Part shown: positions 43,205 through 51,617 of the stretch, in pieces | Layout: every line of letters begins with the position of its first letter | Numbering within the stretch: the first letter of the stretch is position 1 | Source of the DNA: Streptomyces rubellomurinus | Lineage (GTDB): Bacteria; Actinomycetota; Actinomycetes; Streptomycetales; Streptomycetaceae | Direction of reading: 5' to 3' | Assembly: GCF_000961885.1 (NCBI RefSeq) | Contig: NZ_JZKH01000012.1 | Span: forward strand, 56,751-120,750 | DNA: 64,000 nucleotides | The notes under the pieces: model-generated | Databases searched by the model: none | What the model saw: only the letters and a program-made list of their open reading frames with translations | Told to the model about the DNA's origin: nothing | Made by a program: the position numbers and the translations under genes

Positions 43205-44514
43205 CCGGGCTCCCCCGCGTCCGCGAGCCGGCCGAGGGCCAGCGCGATCCGGAGCGTGAACGCCGAACGTACGTCGGAGGGGGCGTACCCCGTGACGTCG
43301 GTCACGCGTCGGAGCCGGTAGCGAACCGTGTTGGGGTGGACGAAGAGCATCCGGGCCGCGCCCTCCAGGGAGGACGCCTGCTCCAGGTAGACACTCAGCG
43401 TCTCCAGCAGCGCCGAGCCCGCCTCGTCCAGCGGTGTGTAGATCTCCTCCACCAGCTGGCGCCGGGCGGCCTGGTCCCCGGCCAGTGCCCGTTCCGGCAG
43501 CAGGTCGTCCGCCAGCACCGGGCGGGGCGCGTCCGGCCAGGCCGCGCAGGCCCGCAGACCGGCCGCCGCGGCGTGCGCCGAGCGGGTCGCCGAGAGCAGG
43601 TCCGGCACGGTCGGGCCGACCACCACCGGGCCCGGCGCGAACTGGCCGATCAGCGCCCGGGCCGCGTGCACCGGCTCCTTCTCGCCGCCGACCACGACCA
43701 CCAGGCGCTTGCCCAGCACCCCGGTCAGCACGTGCAGCTTGGCGTACCGGGCGGCCCGGCGGATCGCCTCCACCACCAGCTCGCTGTCACCGTCCGGCGC
43801 GCTGCCCATCACCACCCGGACCTGGCTGGGCTGGCCCCAGCCGAGCGCCGCGGCGCGCGAGAGCACGCCCTCGTCGGCGTCGCCGGACAGCAGCGAGTTG
43901 ACCACCAGCGCCTCCAGCCGGGCGTCCCAGGCGCCGCGCGCCTCGGCCGCCTGGGCGTACACCTGGGCGGTCGCGAAGGCGATCTCCCGGGCGTACACCA
44001 GCACCGACTCGCGCATGTCCGCCTCGTCGCCGGGGGCGGCCACCTCCTCGATGGCCTCCTCCATCACCTCGATCGTGGTGCGGATCAGCTCGACGGTCTG
44101 GCGCAGCGTGATGGCTCTGGTCAGCTCGCGCGGGGCGGTGCCGAAGACGTCGGTGGAGATCGCCTGCGCGGCGTCGGGGTGGCGGTACCACTCGGTGAAG
44201 GCGGCGATGCCGGCCTGGGCGACCAGGCCGATCCAGGAGCGGTGCTCCGGCGGCATCCGGCGGTACCAGCCCAGCTGGTCGTCCATCCGGGAGATCGCGG
44301 CGGTGGCCAGTTTGCCCGAGGACTTCTCCAGCCGCTTGAGCGTCGCCGCCCGTCGCTCGGCCCGCTCGGCGGCGTTTCTGCGCTCCTGGGCGGTCAGGCG
44401 GGGCGCCGCGCGCCCGGGGCGGTCGCGGCCGGTCCTCGCGGCCGGGGTCTTCCCGACCGGTTCGGGTGCGGCGGGGTTGGGTTCGCTCTTGGAGTTCGCG
44501 GAGGCGGCTGGCAC
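43201..44514 (-). CDS. fasR: PucR-type transcriptional regulator of fatty-acid synthesis (FasR), 437 aa
   Basis: FasR activates the fabDHPF cluster in S. coelicolor, and gene order matches here. The N-terminal ~70 residues are basic and low-complexity. The central region contains LGWYRRMPPEHRSWIGLVAQAGIAAFTEWYRHP and a GGDEF-like/PucR sensor part. The C-terminal PucR HTH is LLETLSVYLEQASSLEGAARMLFVHPNTVRYRLRRVTDVTGYAPSDVRSAFTLRIALALGRL. The GTG start is in the divergent region shared with the pirin gene. Confidence 0.92.
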   Translation of the reverse strand: MPAASANSKSEPNPAAPEPVGKTPAARTGRDRPGRAAPRLTAQERRNAAERAERRAATLKRLEKSSGKLATAAISRMDDQLGWYRRMPPEHRSWIGLVAQAGIAAFTEWYRHPDAAQAISTDVFGTAPRELTRAITLRQTVELIRTTIEVMEEAIEEVAAPGDEADMRESVLVYAREIAFATAQVYAQAAEARGAWDARLEALVVNSLLSGDADEGVLSRAAALGWGQPSQVRVVMGSAPDGDSELVVEAIRRAARYAKLHVLTGVLGKRLVVVVGGEKEPVHAARALIGQFAPGPVVVGPTVPDLLSATRSAHAAAAGLRACAAWPDAPRPVLADDLLPERALAGDQAARRQLVEEIYTPLDEAGSALLETLSVYLEQASSLEGAARMLFVHPNTVRYRLRRVTDVTGYAPSDVRSAFTLRIALALGRLADAGEPG

Positions 44515-44593
44515 AAGGACAAGACTGCCTCACGCGAGTGACTGCTCGCGCACACCCCCGGACCAGCGGTGCGGTGGCAAGGGTCACACCCAT

Positions 44594-44599
44594 TACCGT
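44594..44599 (+). promoter_or_regulatory. -10 box TACCGT for a leaderless pirin transcript
   Basis: TACCGT ends 7 bp before the GTG at 44606, predicting a transcript that starts at the start codon. It is in the 91-bp divergent gap with fasR. Confidence 0.45.
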
Positions 44600-44605
44600 G
44601 GGGCC

Positions 44606-45382
44606 GTGACTGAGGCCCCAGACCGCGGCCGTGCCGACCTGCGGCGCACCGCCGAACGCTACCGCTCCACCCCGGCCGAGGGCGTCGAGACCCGGCACGC
44701 CTTCTCCTTCTCCGGGCACTACGACCCGAAGAACACCCACTTCGGCGCGCTGCTCGCCTGCAACGAGGAACTGCTCGCCCCCGGCGCCGGGTTCGAGGAG
44801 CACAAGCACCGGGACACCGAGATCCTCACCTGGGTGCTGGAGGGCGCGCTGGCGCACCGGGACTCGTACGGGCACAGCGGCGTCGTCCGGCCCGGGATGG
44901 TCCAGCACCTCAGCGCCGGCTCCGGCGTCACCCACACCGAGCGCAACGTCGGCGGCGCCACCGGCCCGGTGCGCTTCGTCCAGATGTGGCTCCAGCCGGA
45001 CGAGTTCGACGCCGCCCCGGCGTACGGGCTGCGCAAGGTGGAACCGGCGGACGGCGGGTTGACGCTGCTCGCCTCCGGGCTGGAGCGCGACGCCGGCACG
45101 GACGCCCTGCGGCTGCGCCGCGGGGACGCGGCGCTCTGGCTGGCCACCGCGGGCCCCTGGCAACCGCTGCCCGAACTGCCCGAGGCGCCCTGGCGGTACG
45201 CGCACCTGACGGCCGGCTCGCTCGGCTACCGGACCGTCCCCGGGCCCAAGGGCGGCGGCCGCTCGATGGAGCCCGGCGACAGCGTGCGGATCACCGGCGA
45301 GGCCTTCGCCGACCCGACCGCGGGGGAGACCGGCGCCGAACTCCTGCTCTGGGAGATGCACTCGCCGGTCTCGTACGGCTGA
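44606..45382 (+). CDS. Pirin family bicupin protein, 258 aa
   Basis: Residues 30-120 contain the pirin metal-site pattern: HFGALLACNEELLAPGAGFEEHKHRDTEILTWVLEGALAHRDSYGHSGVVRPGMVQHLSAGSGVTHTERN, with metal-ligating His/His/His/Glu. FVQMWLQPDE precedes a degenerate second cupin. Pirins are iron-containing quercetinase-like or regulatory proteins; the role here is unknown. The start codon is the GTG at 44606, apparently leaderless. Ends at a very strong shared terminator. Confidence 0.88.
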   Translation: MTEAPDRGRADLRRTAERYRSTPAEGVETRHAFSFSGHYDPKNTHFGALLACNEELLAPGAGFEEHKHRDTEILTWVLEGALAHRDSYGHSGVVRPGMVQHLSAGSGVTHTERNVGGATGPVRFVQMWLQPDEFDAAPAYGLRKVEPADGGLTLLASGLERDAGTDALRLRRGDAALWLATAGPWQPLPELPEAPWRYAHLTAGSLGYRTVPGPKGGGRSMEPGDSVRITGEAFADPTAGETGAELLLWEMHSPVSYG

Positions 45383-45387
45383 TCCTC

Positions 45388-45442
45388 AGGTCCTCTCTTT
45401 TGGATCTTGTCGGATCAGGCAAAGATCCGAAAGAGAGGGCCT
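45388..45442. terminator. Bidirectional 21-bp stem terminator (pirin / serine hydrolase)
   Basis: 45388-45408 pairs with 45422-45442 with two G-U wobbles and a 13-nt loop. The stem includes the A+T-richer block CTCTCTTTTGG/CCGAAAGAGAG, so each strand has a T run inside. It overlaps the stop codon of the convergent hydrolase gene. Confidence 0.8.
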
Positions 45443-46274
45443 AGTTGCGCAGCTCGGCCAGGACGGCGTCCGAGAAGGGCGGCCAGGCCTCGGCGGCCCA
45501 CGGCCCGAAGTCCCGGTCGGTGAGCGCGATGCAGGCCGCGCCGGCCTGCGGGTCGACCCACAGGAAGGTGCCGGACTGGCCGAAGTGGCCGAAGGTGGCG
45601 GGGGAGTTGGTGGTGCCCGTCCAGTGCGGGGACTTGGCGCCGCGGATCTCGAAGCCGAGGCCCCAGTCGTTCGGACGGCGGTGGCCGTAGCCGGGCAGCA
45701 CGCCGGAGGTGCCCGGGAAGGCGACCTCGCGGGTGGCCCGCCGGACGGTGGACGGGTCGAGCAGCTTGGGCGCCTGCAGCTCGGCGGCGAACCGGGCGAG
45801 GTCCGCGACGGTGGACAGGCCGCCGGCGCCGGCCGGGGACTTGTGCGCGGTGTTGATCAGGGTGTCGTTCATGCCCAGCGGCTCGAACACCGCCTCGGCG
45901 GCGTACCGGTGGAACGCGATCCCGGCGGCCTCGGACAGCGCGTGGGCCAGCGCGTCGAAGCCCGCGTTGGAGTAGAGCCGGCGGTTGCCGGGCTCGGCGA
46001 ACACCCGGTCCTCGTCGAAGCCCAGGCCGGAGGTGTGCGCGAGCAGGTGCCGCACGGTCGATCCGGGCGGGCCGGCCGGGTCGTCCAGCTCGAACACGCC
46101 CTCCTCGACGGCGACCAGCGCCGCGTACGAGCTGAGCAGCTTGGTCACCGACGCGAGCGGGAACAGCTGCTGCTGCGGCCCGTGCGCGCCCAGCACCGCG
46201 CCGTCCGACCCCCGCACCACCGCCGCGGCGGCGTTGGGCACCGGCCAGTTCTCGATCATCCGCAAGCTCTCCAT
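45441..46274 (-). CDS. Beta-lactamase-family serine hydrolase, 277 aa
   Basis: Class C beta-lactamase/esterase-type fold without a signal peptide, so probably cytoplasmic. The nucleophile tetrad is SVTK in FPLASVTKLLSSYAAL; the second motif is LYSNAGFDALAHAL (Tyr-x-Asn). A HFGQSGTFLWVD segment takes the place of the KTG box. HLLAHTSGLGFDEDR is a further family marker. ATG 46274 (MESLRMIENW) starts closest to the fold; longer in-frame versions cross the divergent promoter region. Substrate unknown. Confidence 0.85.
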   Translation of the reverse strand: MESLRMIENWPVPNAAAAVVRGSDGAVLGAHGPQQQLFPLASVTKLLSSYAALVAVEEGVFELDDPAGPPGSTVRHLLAHTSGLGFDEDRVFAEPGNRRLYSNAGFDALAHALSEAAGIAFHRYAAEAVFEPLGMNDTLINTAHKSPAGAGGLSTVADLARFAAELQAPKLLDPSTVRRATREVAFPGTSGVLPGYGHRRPNDWGLGFEIRGAKSPHWTGTTNSPATFGHFGQSGTFLWVDPQAGAACIALTDRDFGPWAAEAWPPFSDAVLAELRN

Positions 46275-46318
46275 GCCACCGACTCTAGCCGGGTGCCGCG
46301 GGCACCCGGAGCGGACGC

Positions 46319-46349
46319 TTGCTTGGAGTGCACTCCAACTCGATAGCGT
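46319..46349 (+). promoter_or_regulatory. MerR-type promoter with 16-bp operator
   Basis: -35 TTGCTT (46319-46324) and -10 TAGCGT (46344-46349) are 19 bp apart, the overlong spacing used by MerR regulators. The perfect palindrome TTGGAGTGCACTCCAA (46323-46338) fills the spacer. It lies upstream of the merR-AKR operon, consistent with autoregulation by promoter DNA distortion. Confidence 0.75.
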
Positions 46350-46356
46350 CGTCACG

Positions 46357-46398
46357 TCGCACCGCAGGGCTCGCACCGCAGAGGTCGCACCGCACAGG
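46357..46398. repeat. Three tandem 14-bp repeats in the merR leader
   Basis: TCGCACCGCAGGGC (46357-46370), TCGCACCGCAGAGG (46371-46384) and TCGCACCGCACAGG (46385-46398). They lie between the MerR promoter and the start codon, so they would be transcribed as 5' leader. Confidence 0.8.
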
Positions 46399-46408
46399 GG
46401 GAACGTCC

Positions 46409-46912
46409 ATGGCCACACCCGTGCCCGTCCGGGCCGAACTGCGCAGCTGCGCCGAGGTGTTCGCCCTGCCGGTGGGCGAACCGGACCGGACGCCGCGGCA
46501 CACCATCAGCGAGGTCTCCGCCGCCAGCGGCCTGACCGCGCACACCCTGCGCTGGTACGAGCGGATCGGCCTGCTCGACCCGGTCGACCGGGTGGCCGGC
46601 GGCCAGCGCCGCTACTGCGACGCCGACCTGCACCGGCTGGCGTTCCTGGGCCGGCTGCGGCTGACCGGCATGTCGGTGGCGGACATGCTCACCTACGTCG
46701 ACCTGTCCCGCCGGGGCCGCCAGACGTACGACGAGCGGCGCCAGCTGCTGGTCGACCAGCGCGAGGAGGTCCGGCGGAAGATCGTCGACCTGCAGGCCAC
46801 CCTCGCCGTGCTCGACCACAAGATCGATCTCTACGCCGGGAACGTCCTCGACGACACCGGCGACCCCGTCCAGTGCCAGTACCACCGAACAGAGGAAGAG
46901 CCGAGCGCATGA
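46409..46912 (+). CDS. MerR-family transcriptional regulator, 167 aa
   Basis: The N-terminal 35-residue extension (with CAEVFALPVGEPDRTPRH) is followed by the MerR winged HTH TISEVSAASGLTAHTLRWYERIGLLDPVDRVAGGQRRYCDADLHRLAFLGRLRLTGMSVADM and the dimerisation coiled coil RQLLVDQREEVRRKIVDLQATLAVLDHKIDLYAG. It is co-transcribed with the aldo/keto reductase (ATGA overlap). The regulated promoter is recognisable at 46319. The ligand is probably an electrophile or metal; Cys residues near both ends could sense it. Confidence 0.9.
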   Translation: MATPVPVRAELRSCAEVFALPVGEPDRTPRHTISEVSAASGLTAHTLRWYERIGLLDPVDRVAGGQRRYCDADLHRLAFLGRLRLTGMSVADMLTYVDLSRRGRQTYDERRQLLVDQREEVRRKIVDLQATLAVLDHKIDLYAGNVLDDTGDPVQCQYHRTEEEPSA

Positions 46913-47922
46913 CCAACCCCCTCCTCCCCACCGTCCAGCTCGGCACCGATGGCCCGCTCGTCGGCGTCCAGGGCCTCGGCTGCATGGGCATGAGCGAGTT
47001 CTACGGGCCGACCGACACCGACGAGGCGCTCGCCACCCTGGGCGCCGCGCTGGAGACCGGCGTCACCCTGTTCGACACCGCCGACATGTACGGCTTCGGC
47101 CGCAACGAGGAGTTCATCGGCCCGTTCGTCCGGGCCAACCGCGACAAGGTGGTGCTCGCCACCAAGTTCGCCATCGAGCGCAAGGAGGACGACCCGACCT
47201 ACCGGGCCGTCCGCAACGACCCGGCGTACATCCGCTCCGCCGTCGACGCCTCGCTGCGCCGGCTCGGCGTGGACGAGATCGACCTCTACTACATGCACCG
47301 CCGCGACCCGCGGGTGCCGATCGCCGAATCGGTGGGCGCCATGGCCGAGTTGGTGACGGCGGGCAAGGTGCGTCACCTCGGGCTGTCCGAGGTGAGCGCC
47401 GGCGAGCTGCGCGAGGCGCACGCCGTCCACCCGATCGCCGCGGTGCAGACCGAGTGGTCGGTGTTCTCCCGGGACGTCGAGGGCACGGTCGTGCCGGTCG
47501 CCGCCGAGCTGGGCGTCGGCTTCGTGCCGTACTCCCCGCTCGGGCGGGGCTTCCTGACCGGCTCCTTCCAGGCCGCCGACCAGCTCGCGGCGGACGACTT
47601 CCGGCGCAGCCAGCCGCGCTTCACCGGGGACAACGCGGCGGCCAACGGCGACCTGCTCGCCCCGCTGCGGGAGGTCGCGGCGGCGCGCGGTGCGACGCTC
47701 GCGCAGGTCGCGCTGGCCTGGGTGCAGCAGCGGGCCGAGGTGCACGGGCTGACCGTGGTGCCGATCCCGGGCACCCGCAAGCGCACCCGGCTGGTCGAGA
47801 ACGCCGGGGCGGTCGCGCTGCGGCTGACCGCCGAGGAGCTGGCGCTGCTGGAGCCGATCGGCGGCGCGGTGGCGGGCGACCGCTACAGCGACATGGGCTT
47901 CACCCACGTCGGTCGGGAGTAG
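46909..47922 (+). CDS. Aldo/keto reductase, 337 aa
   Basis: NADPH-dependent carbonyl reductase (AKR13-like). The catalytic tetrad is visible as Asp and Tyr in LFDTADMYGFGRNE, Lys in VVLATKFAIERK and His in DLYYMHRRDP. The C-terminal NADP-binding block is VVPIPGTRKRTRLVENAGAV, with PYSPLGRGFLTG before it. The start overlaps the MerR stop by 4 bp. MerR-AKR pairs are usually induced by the substrate aldehyde or ketone. Confidence 0.92.
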   Translation: MTNPLLPTVQLGTDGPLVGVQGLGCMGMSEFYGPTDTDEALATLGAALETGVTLFDTADMYGFGRNEEFIGPFVRANRDKVVLATKFAIERKEDDPTYRAVRNDPAYIRSAVDASLRRLGVDEIDLYYMHRRDPRVPIAESVGAMAELVTAGKVRHLGLSEVSAGELREAHAVHPIAAVQTEWSVFSRDVEGTVVPVAAELGVGFVPYSPLGRGFLTGSFQAADQLAADDFRRSQPRFTGDNAAANGDLLAPLREVAAARGATLAQVALAWVQQRAEVHGLTVVPIPGTRKRTRLVENAGAVALRLTAEELALLEPIGGAVAGDRYSDMGFTHVGRE

Positions 47923-47934
47923 CGGGGGACGGGC

Positions 47935-47962
47935 CCGGGGAGCCTCCGGCGGGGCTCCCCGG
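47935..47962 (+). terminator. Terminator after the aldo/keto reductase gene
   Basis: CCGGGGAGCC (47935-47944) pairs perfectly with GGCTCCCCGG (47953-47962) around an 8-nt loop, 13 bp after the stop codon. Confidence 0.65.
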
Positions 47963-47988
47963 CCCGGCTGTCGGTGCCGGGGGCGGCC

Positions 47989-48030
47989 GCGCCGGGTCGG
48001 TTGCGCCGGGTCGGTCGTGCCGGGTCAGGC
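47989..48030. repeat. Three tandem 14-bp repeats before the DinB-family stop
   Basis: GCGCCGGGTCGGTT (47989-48002), GCGCCGGGTCGGTC (48003-48016) and a degenerate third unit (48017-48030). The last runs into the stop codon of the minus-strand DinB-type gene. Confidence 0.7.
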
Positions 48031-48603
48031 CCTGCGGCCCAGGAAGGCGGCCAGACGGGTGTGCACGTCGGCGTCCTCGGCGACCGGCTGGACCTGGCCG
48101 AACGGGAAGTCCTCGCTGCGGTGCCCGGCCGGCAGCACGAGCTGGGCCATGCCCAGCGCCGCGCCCGACAGGCCCTCGTCCAGCACGAAGCCGTTGTCGA
48201 GGGACTTCGCGATGTCCCAGGTGTGGGTCACCGTCTCCATCAGGTAGGCGCCGACCACGGCGCCGCCGGGCGCCTCGCCCCAGGGCGCGAAGGTCGGGCG
48301 GCCGAGCTTGGCGTCCTCCGCCCAGGCGGCGGTCACCCGGGTGCGGACGCGGCCCAGCGCGGCCTGCCAGCCGTCGTCGGACGGGTCCTCGATGGCCGGG
48401 ACGATGTCCTCGGCGCGGCCGCCCTCGCCCATGTAGGCGAAGCGGTGGGTGGCGCCGATCACGTGGTTCAGCAGCTGGCGGAGCGTGAACTCCTCGCAGG
48501 GCGTGGGCCGGTCGAGGTCGGCCGGGGTGACCGTCGCGACCAGCCGCTCCAGCTGGTCGAGGGCGGCGTGGTACTGCGGGCGGGCGTCCTGGACGGCGGT
48601 CAT
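48025..48603 (-). CDS. DinB/maleylpyruvate isomerase-like (TIGR03086) protein, 192 aa
   Basis: Four-helix DinB-like fold of the mycothiol-dependent maleylpyruvate isomerase N-terminal type. RPQYHAALDQLERLVATVTPADLDRPTPCEEFTLRQLLNHVIGATHRFA carries the first metal His, and VVGAYLMETVTHTWDIAKSLD the second and third. The metal site is intact. These proteins are metal-dependent, mycothiol-linked enzymes or proteins of unknown substrate. Start MTAVQDAR. Divergent from a WYL regulator. Confidence 0.85.
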   Translation of the reverse strand: MTAVQDARPQYHAALDQLERLVATVTPADLDRPTPCEEFTLRQLLNHVIGATHRFAYMGEGGRAEDIVPAIEDPSDDGWQAALGRVRTRVTAAWAEDAKLGRPTFAPWGEAPGGAVVGAYLMETVTHTWDIAKSLDNGFVLDEGLSGAALGMAQLVLPAGHRSEDFPFGQVQPVAEDADVHTRLAAFLGRRA

Positions 48604-48656
48604 GGTGGTCAGCTCCGTGCTGTCGAGGGGAAGTTGGCCTTGCGGAGAGCAATCTC

Positions 48657-48692
48657 CCAGTAAAACCTGACAACTGCCGTCAGGATTGCTGG
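48657..48692. promoter_or_regulatory. Dyad operator between the DinB gene and the WYL regulator
   Basis: CCTGAC-AACTGCC-GTCAGG (48666-48684) is a 6-bp-arm dyad, enclosed by CCAG (48657-48660) and CTGG (48689-48692). It occupies the ~100-bp divergent gap, close to the WYL start at 48706. Confidence 0.6.
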
Positions 48693-48705
48693 AATTCTCT
48701 GGTTC

Positions 48706-49704
48706 ATGAAGGCCGACCGTCTGCTCTCGATCCTGCTGCTGCTCCAGACCCGGGGCCGGGTGCCCGCCACCGAGCTCGCCGAACGGCTGGAGGTGTCCGT
48801 CCGCACCATCTACCGCGACGTGGAGTCGCTGTCCGTCGCCGGGGTGCCCGTGTTCAGCGAACGCGGGCGGCACGGCGGCATCCGGCTGCTGCCCGGCTAC
48901 CGCACGGACGTCACCGGGATGACCGTCGACGAGGCCCGCGCGCTGTTCGTCCTCTCCGCCCAGAGCGCGCACAGTGACCTCGGGCTGGAGGGCGCGCTCG
49001 GCTCCGCGCTGCGCAAGGTGATGGCGGCGCTGCCCGCGCCGCACCGCCCGGCCGCCGAGCGGGTCAGCGAGCGGATCCTGGTCGACCCGGCCCGCTGGAT
49101 GCAGAACGCCCCGGCCGGGGCCGCGCCCGGCACCGGGCCGGACCTGGGGGAGTTGCAGTACGCCGTCTTCGCCGACCGCCGGCTGCGGCTGCGCTACCGG
49201 CACAGCGGCACCCCCGCGCCGGTGGAGTACGCGGTGGACCCGTACGGGCTGGTGAGCAAGGCCTCGGTCTGGTACCTGGTGGCCGACCTGCACGGCGAGC
49301 CGCGGCTGTTCCGGGCCGACCGGATCCTGGCCGCCGAGACCACCGAGGAGGTGGTGCGGCGCCGCCCGGGGGTGGGGCTCGGCGAGGTGTGGGCGGCGCT
49401 GCGCGAGCAGGTGGAGCGGGTGCCGAAGGACGTGCCGGTGCGGGTGCGGGTCCGGCGCGGGCGGCTGGACATGTTCCTGCGCATCCACGGGAGCCGGCTC
49501 ACCGCGCCGCCGCCGGAGCCGGGGAGCGGGGTGAACCCCGGGGCGTGCGGGGAGTGGGCCGAGCTGGCGCTGGCCTTCCCGGCCCTGCCGGCCGTCCGGA
49601 TGCTGCTCGCCTTCGGCGCGGACGTCGAGGTGCTGGCCCCGCCGGCCGCCCGGCGGGAGCTGGCGCGGGCGGCGGCGGAGGCCCTACGGCTCTACCAGGA
49701 CTAG
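48706..49704 (+). CDS. HTH/WYL-domain transcriptional regulator (YafY-like), 332 aa
   Basis: The N-terminal HTH_11 domain is RLLSILLLLQTRGRVPATELAERLEVSVRTIYRDVESLSVAGVPVFSERGRHGGIRLLPGYR. A central WYL domain follows (LRLRYRHSGTPAPVEYAVDPYGLVSKASVWYLVADLHGEPRLFRADRI), then the WCX C-terminal domain. It probably represses the divergent DinB-type gene and itself through the dyad at 48666. WYL domains bind nucleic acid or small ligands; the signal is unknown. Confidence 0.9.
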   Translation: MKADRLLSILLLLQTRGRVPATELAERLEVSVRTIYRDVESLSVAGVPVFSERGRHGGIRLLPGYRTDVTGMTVDEARALFVLSAQSAHSDLGLEGALGSALRKVMAALPAPHRPAAERVSERILVDPARWMQNAPAGAAPGTGPDLGELQYAVFADRRLRLRYRHSGTPAPVEYAVDPYGLVSKASVWYLVADLHGEPRLFRADRILAAETTEEVVRRRPGVGLGEVWAALREQVERVPKDVPVRVRVRRGRLDMFLRIHGSRLTAPPPEPGSGVNPGACGEWAELALAFPALPAVRMLLAFGADVEVLAPPAARRELARAAAEALRLYQD

Positions 49705-49721
49705 GAGTTGGGCGGGCAGGA

Positions 49722-50933
49722 CTAGGAGTCGGGGTTGCGGACGACGTCCTGGTAGTGGCCGAGCGAGATCGCCGCGAAGTTGTGCAGGCTGTCCGTGCCG
49801 TCCGTGAAGTAGCCGTTGTGGCCGGACGCGCGGGCCGAGGAGATCTGCTCGGCGCCGAAGCCGCTCGCGGTCGGGTCGGCGCCGTGGCCGAGGCCGCCGA
49901 CCTCCAGGAACGGGACGTTGCCGATCCAGTCGCTGGGGTTGCGGGTGGCCCAGACGTGCACGCCGCCGCCGAGCTCGCCGGTGCTCTGCACGCCCATGCC
50001 GGGGCTGCCGAACACCATCATGTCGGTGATGCCGGAGGTGTCGGACGGCGAGGCGGCCGCGCGCGGGATCTCCGGGGCCGCGTTGCCGCAGACCACCGAG
50101 CCGTACGAGTGGCACAGCAGCGCCGGGGGCGCGTCCGGCCGGGTGGTCTCGTGCAGCCCGGCGAGCAGTCGCTGCAGCCGGGGCGCGCCGACGTCGGCGA
50201 GCCGGGAGGTCGCGGCGTCCGGGCCGAGGCCGGAGGGGGTGACGTAGCCGGTCCAGGCGATCACCGCGGTCCGGATGCCCGGGGCCTGGCGCTGCTCCTC
50301 GGCGTGCAGGGCGCGGGCCATGCCGGCCGGGGAGCGCAGCGGTTCGGCGGCCTGGTCGAAGTGGCCGAGGTCGGCGTCCGAGCCGGGGACGACCACGGAG
50401 ATCCGCTCGGCGTCCGCCAGGTCGCCCCACACCTCGGTGACGAGGCCGCGGCCGCGCGGGTCGAAGGCGAGGATCTGACGCTCGGGGGCGAGCAGGTGCT
50501 CGACGTCGTTGGCGCGCGAGACGGCCAGCGCGCGGGCGTCCGAGTCCAGCTTGGGGTCGGCGGCGCGGGCCCGGGCGCGGTCCCGTTCCTCGGCGAGGGC
50601 GATCTTGTTGGCGCGGTAGCGCAGGTCCAGCGGGGCGCCGTCGAAGTTGCCGACGACCAGCGGGTAGGCCTTGATCAGCCGGTCCAGCTCGGTGGGGGCG
50701 AGGGAGGCGAAGAACTCGGCGGCGGTGGCAGGGCTGGTGGTGGCCGGGTCGGGCAGGCCGTGGCCGAAGCTGTGGTCCTGGACCCAGGCGGCGCTGCCGG
50801 CCGGCGGGGTGCTGATCGCCAGCTGCTCGGTGGCGGCGGCGGCCTGGGCGGCTGCCGCACCGGCGTCGGCGAGCACGGCGCAGCCCGCGAACGCCCCGAC
50901 CAGTACCCGCTTCCAGCGTCGACGGTTGCGCAC
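49722..50933 (-). CDS. Exported DUF1023 alpha/beta hydrolase, paralogue 1, 403 aa
   Basis: An N-terminal signal peptide (RVLVGAFAGCAVLADAGAAAAQA) precedes a mature region with FASLAPTELDRLIKAYPLVVGNFDGAPLDLRYRANKIAL. The hydrolase core has VVVPGSDADLGHF, TAVIAWTGYVTP and the nucleophile elbow PALLCHSYGSVVCG. VFGSPGMGVQS and GLGHGADPTASGFGA supply the likely acid/His region. DUF1023 is an actinobacterial secreted hydrolase family with unknown substrates. GGGAG sits 8 nt before the GTG. The paralogue lies at 52886. Confidence 0.85.
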   Translation of the reverse strand: MRNRRRWKRVLVGAFAGCAVLADAGAAAAQAAAATEQLAISTPPAGSAAWVQDHSFGHGLPDPATTSPATAAEFFASLAPTELDRLIKAYPLVVGNFDGAPLDLRYRANKIALAEERDRARARAADPKLDSDARALAVSRANDVEHLLAPERQILAFDPRGRGLVTEVWGDLADAERISVVVPGSDADLGHFDQAAEPLRSPAGMARALHAEEQRQAPGIRTAVIAWTGYVTPSGLGPDAATSRLADVGAPRLQRLLAGLHETTRPDAPPALLCHSYGSVVCGNAAPEIPRAAASPSDTSGITDMMVFGSPGMGVQSTGELGGGVHVWATRNPSDWIGNVPFLEVGGLGHGADPTASGFGAEQISSARASGHNGYFTDGTDSLHNFAAISLGHYQDVVRNPDS

Positions 50934-51099
50934 CGCACCAACTCCCTTGGGCCCGTCACCGTTTCGCGGGCGGCGCCCGGAGGGTGTCTATGAGGACTGC
51001 TGAACTTCCCTGCGCAAGCCTAGAGGTCACGGGAGGGTGACGGACCCGACCAAACTGTGGGATGGCTCACATGAACCGGGGGTGTCGCCCCGGCGTCTC

Positions 51100-51459
51100 T
51101 CAGTGGTTCGTCCGCGCGTCCGCCGCCGCGTCGAACTCCCGCACCATGCGCTTGGGCGCGGTGAGCCGCCAGGCCTCGGTGACGAGGTCCCGCAGCTCCT
51201 CCGGGTCGACCAGGTCCAGTCGGACGCTGACCCAGCCGTGCCGGCCGACGTACCGGGCGGAGGAGAACACCTCGGGCTCGGCGGCGAGCAGTTCGGCCTG
51301 GTCGGCGGGGGTGGCCTTGACCGTGACGCTGTCGCCCTCGGGCGCGCCCATCGCGAAGATCTTGTGGCGGACCCGCAGGGTCTCGATCTCCCAGGTCGGC
51401 TCCTGGGCGGCCTCCGGCATGGCCAGCGCCAGCGCGCGGAACTCGTCGAACGTCACCAT
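51100..51459 (-). CDS. MmcQ/YjbR family protein, 119 aa
   Basis: Small CyaY-like-fold protein: VTFDEFRALALAMPEAAQEPTWEIETLRVRHKIFAMGAPEGDSVTVKATPADQAELLAAEPEVFSSARYVGRHGWVSVRLDLVDPEELRDLVTEAWRL contains the usual FRVxxKIFA and VGxxGWVxxxL signatures. A DNA-binding-like surface has been proposed for the family, but function is unproven. It stands between the DUF1023 gene and the acyltransferase, all on the minus strand, with gaps too large to assert an operon. Confidence 0.85.
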   Translation of the reverse strand: MVTFDEFRALALAMPEAAQEPTWEIETLRVRHKIFAMGAPEGDSVTVKATPADQAELLAAEPEVFSSARYVGRHGWVSVRLDLVDPEELRDLVTEAWRLTAPKRMVREFDAAADARTNH

Positions 51460-51617
51460 GACGGCAGGTTAGGGCACGGCGCCGACAACGCGCCCCCGGG
51501 CGCCTCCCCGGCGCGCACCGGGGGTGGCCGTGGGGTGGTCGCCGTCGTCCGGGAGCGGCCGGGGGCGCGTTGTCGGTCGCCCCGCGCTCCCGTTTCCGCC
51601 CCGCGCTCCGGCGCCCG

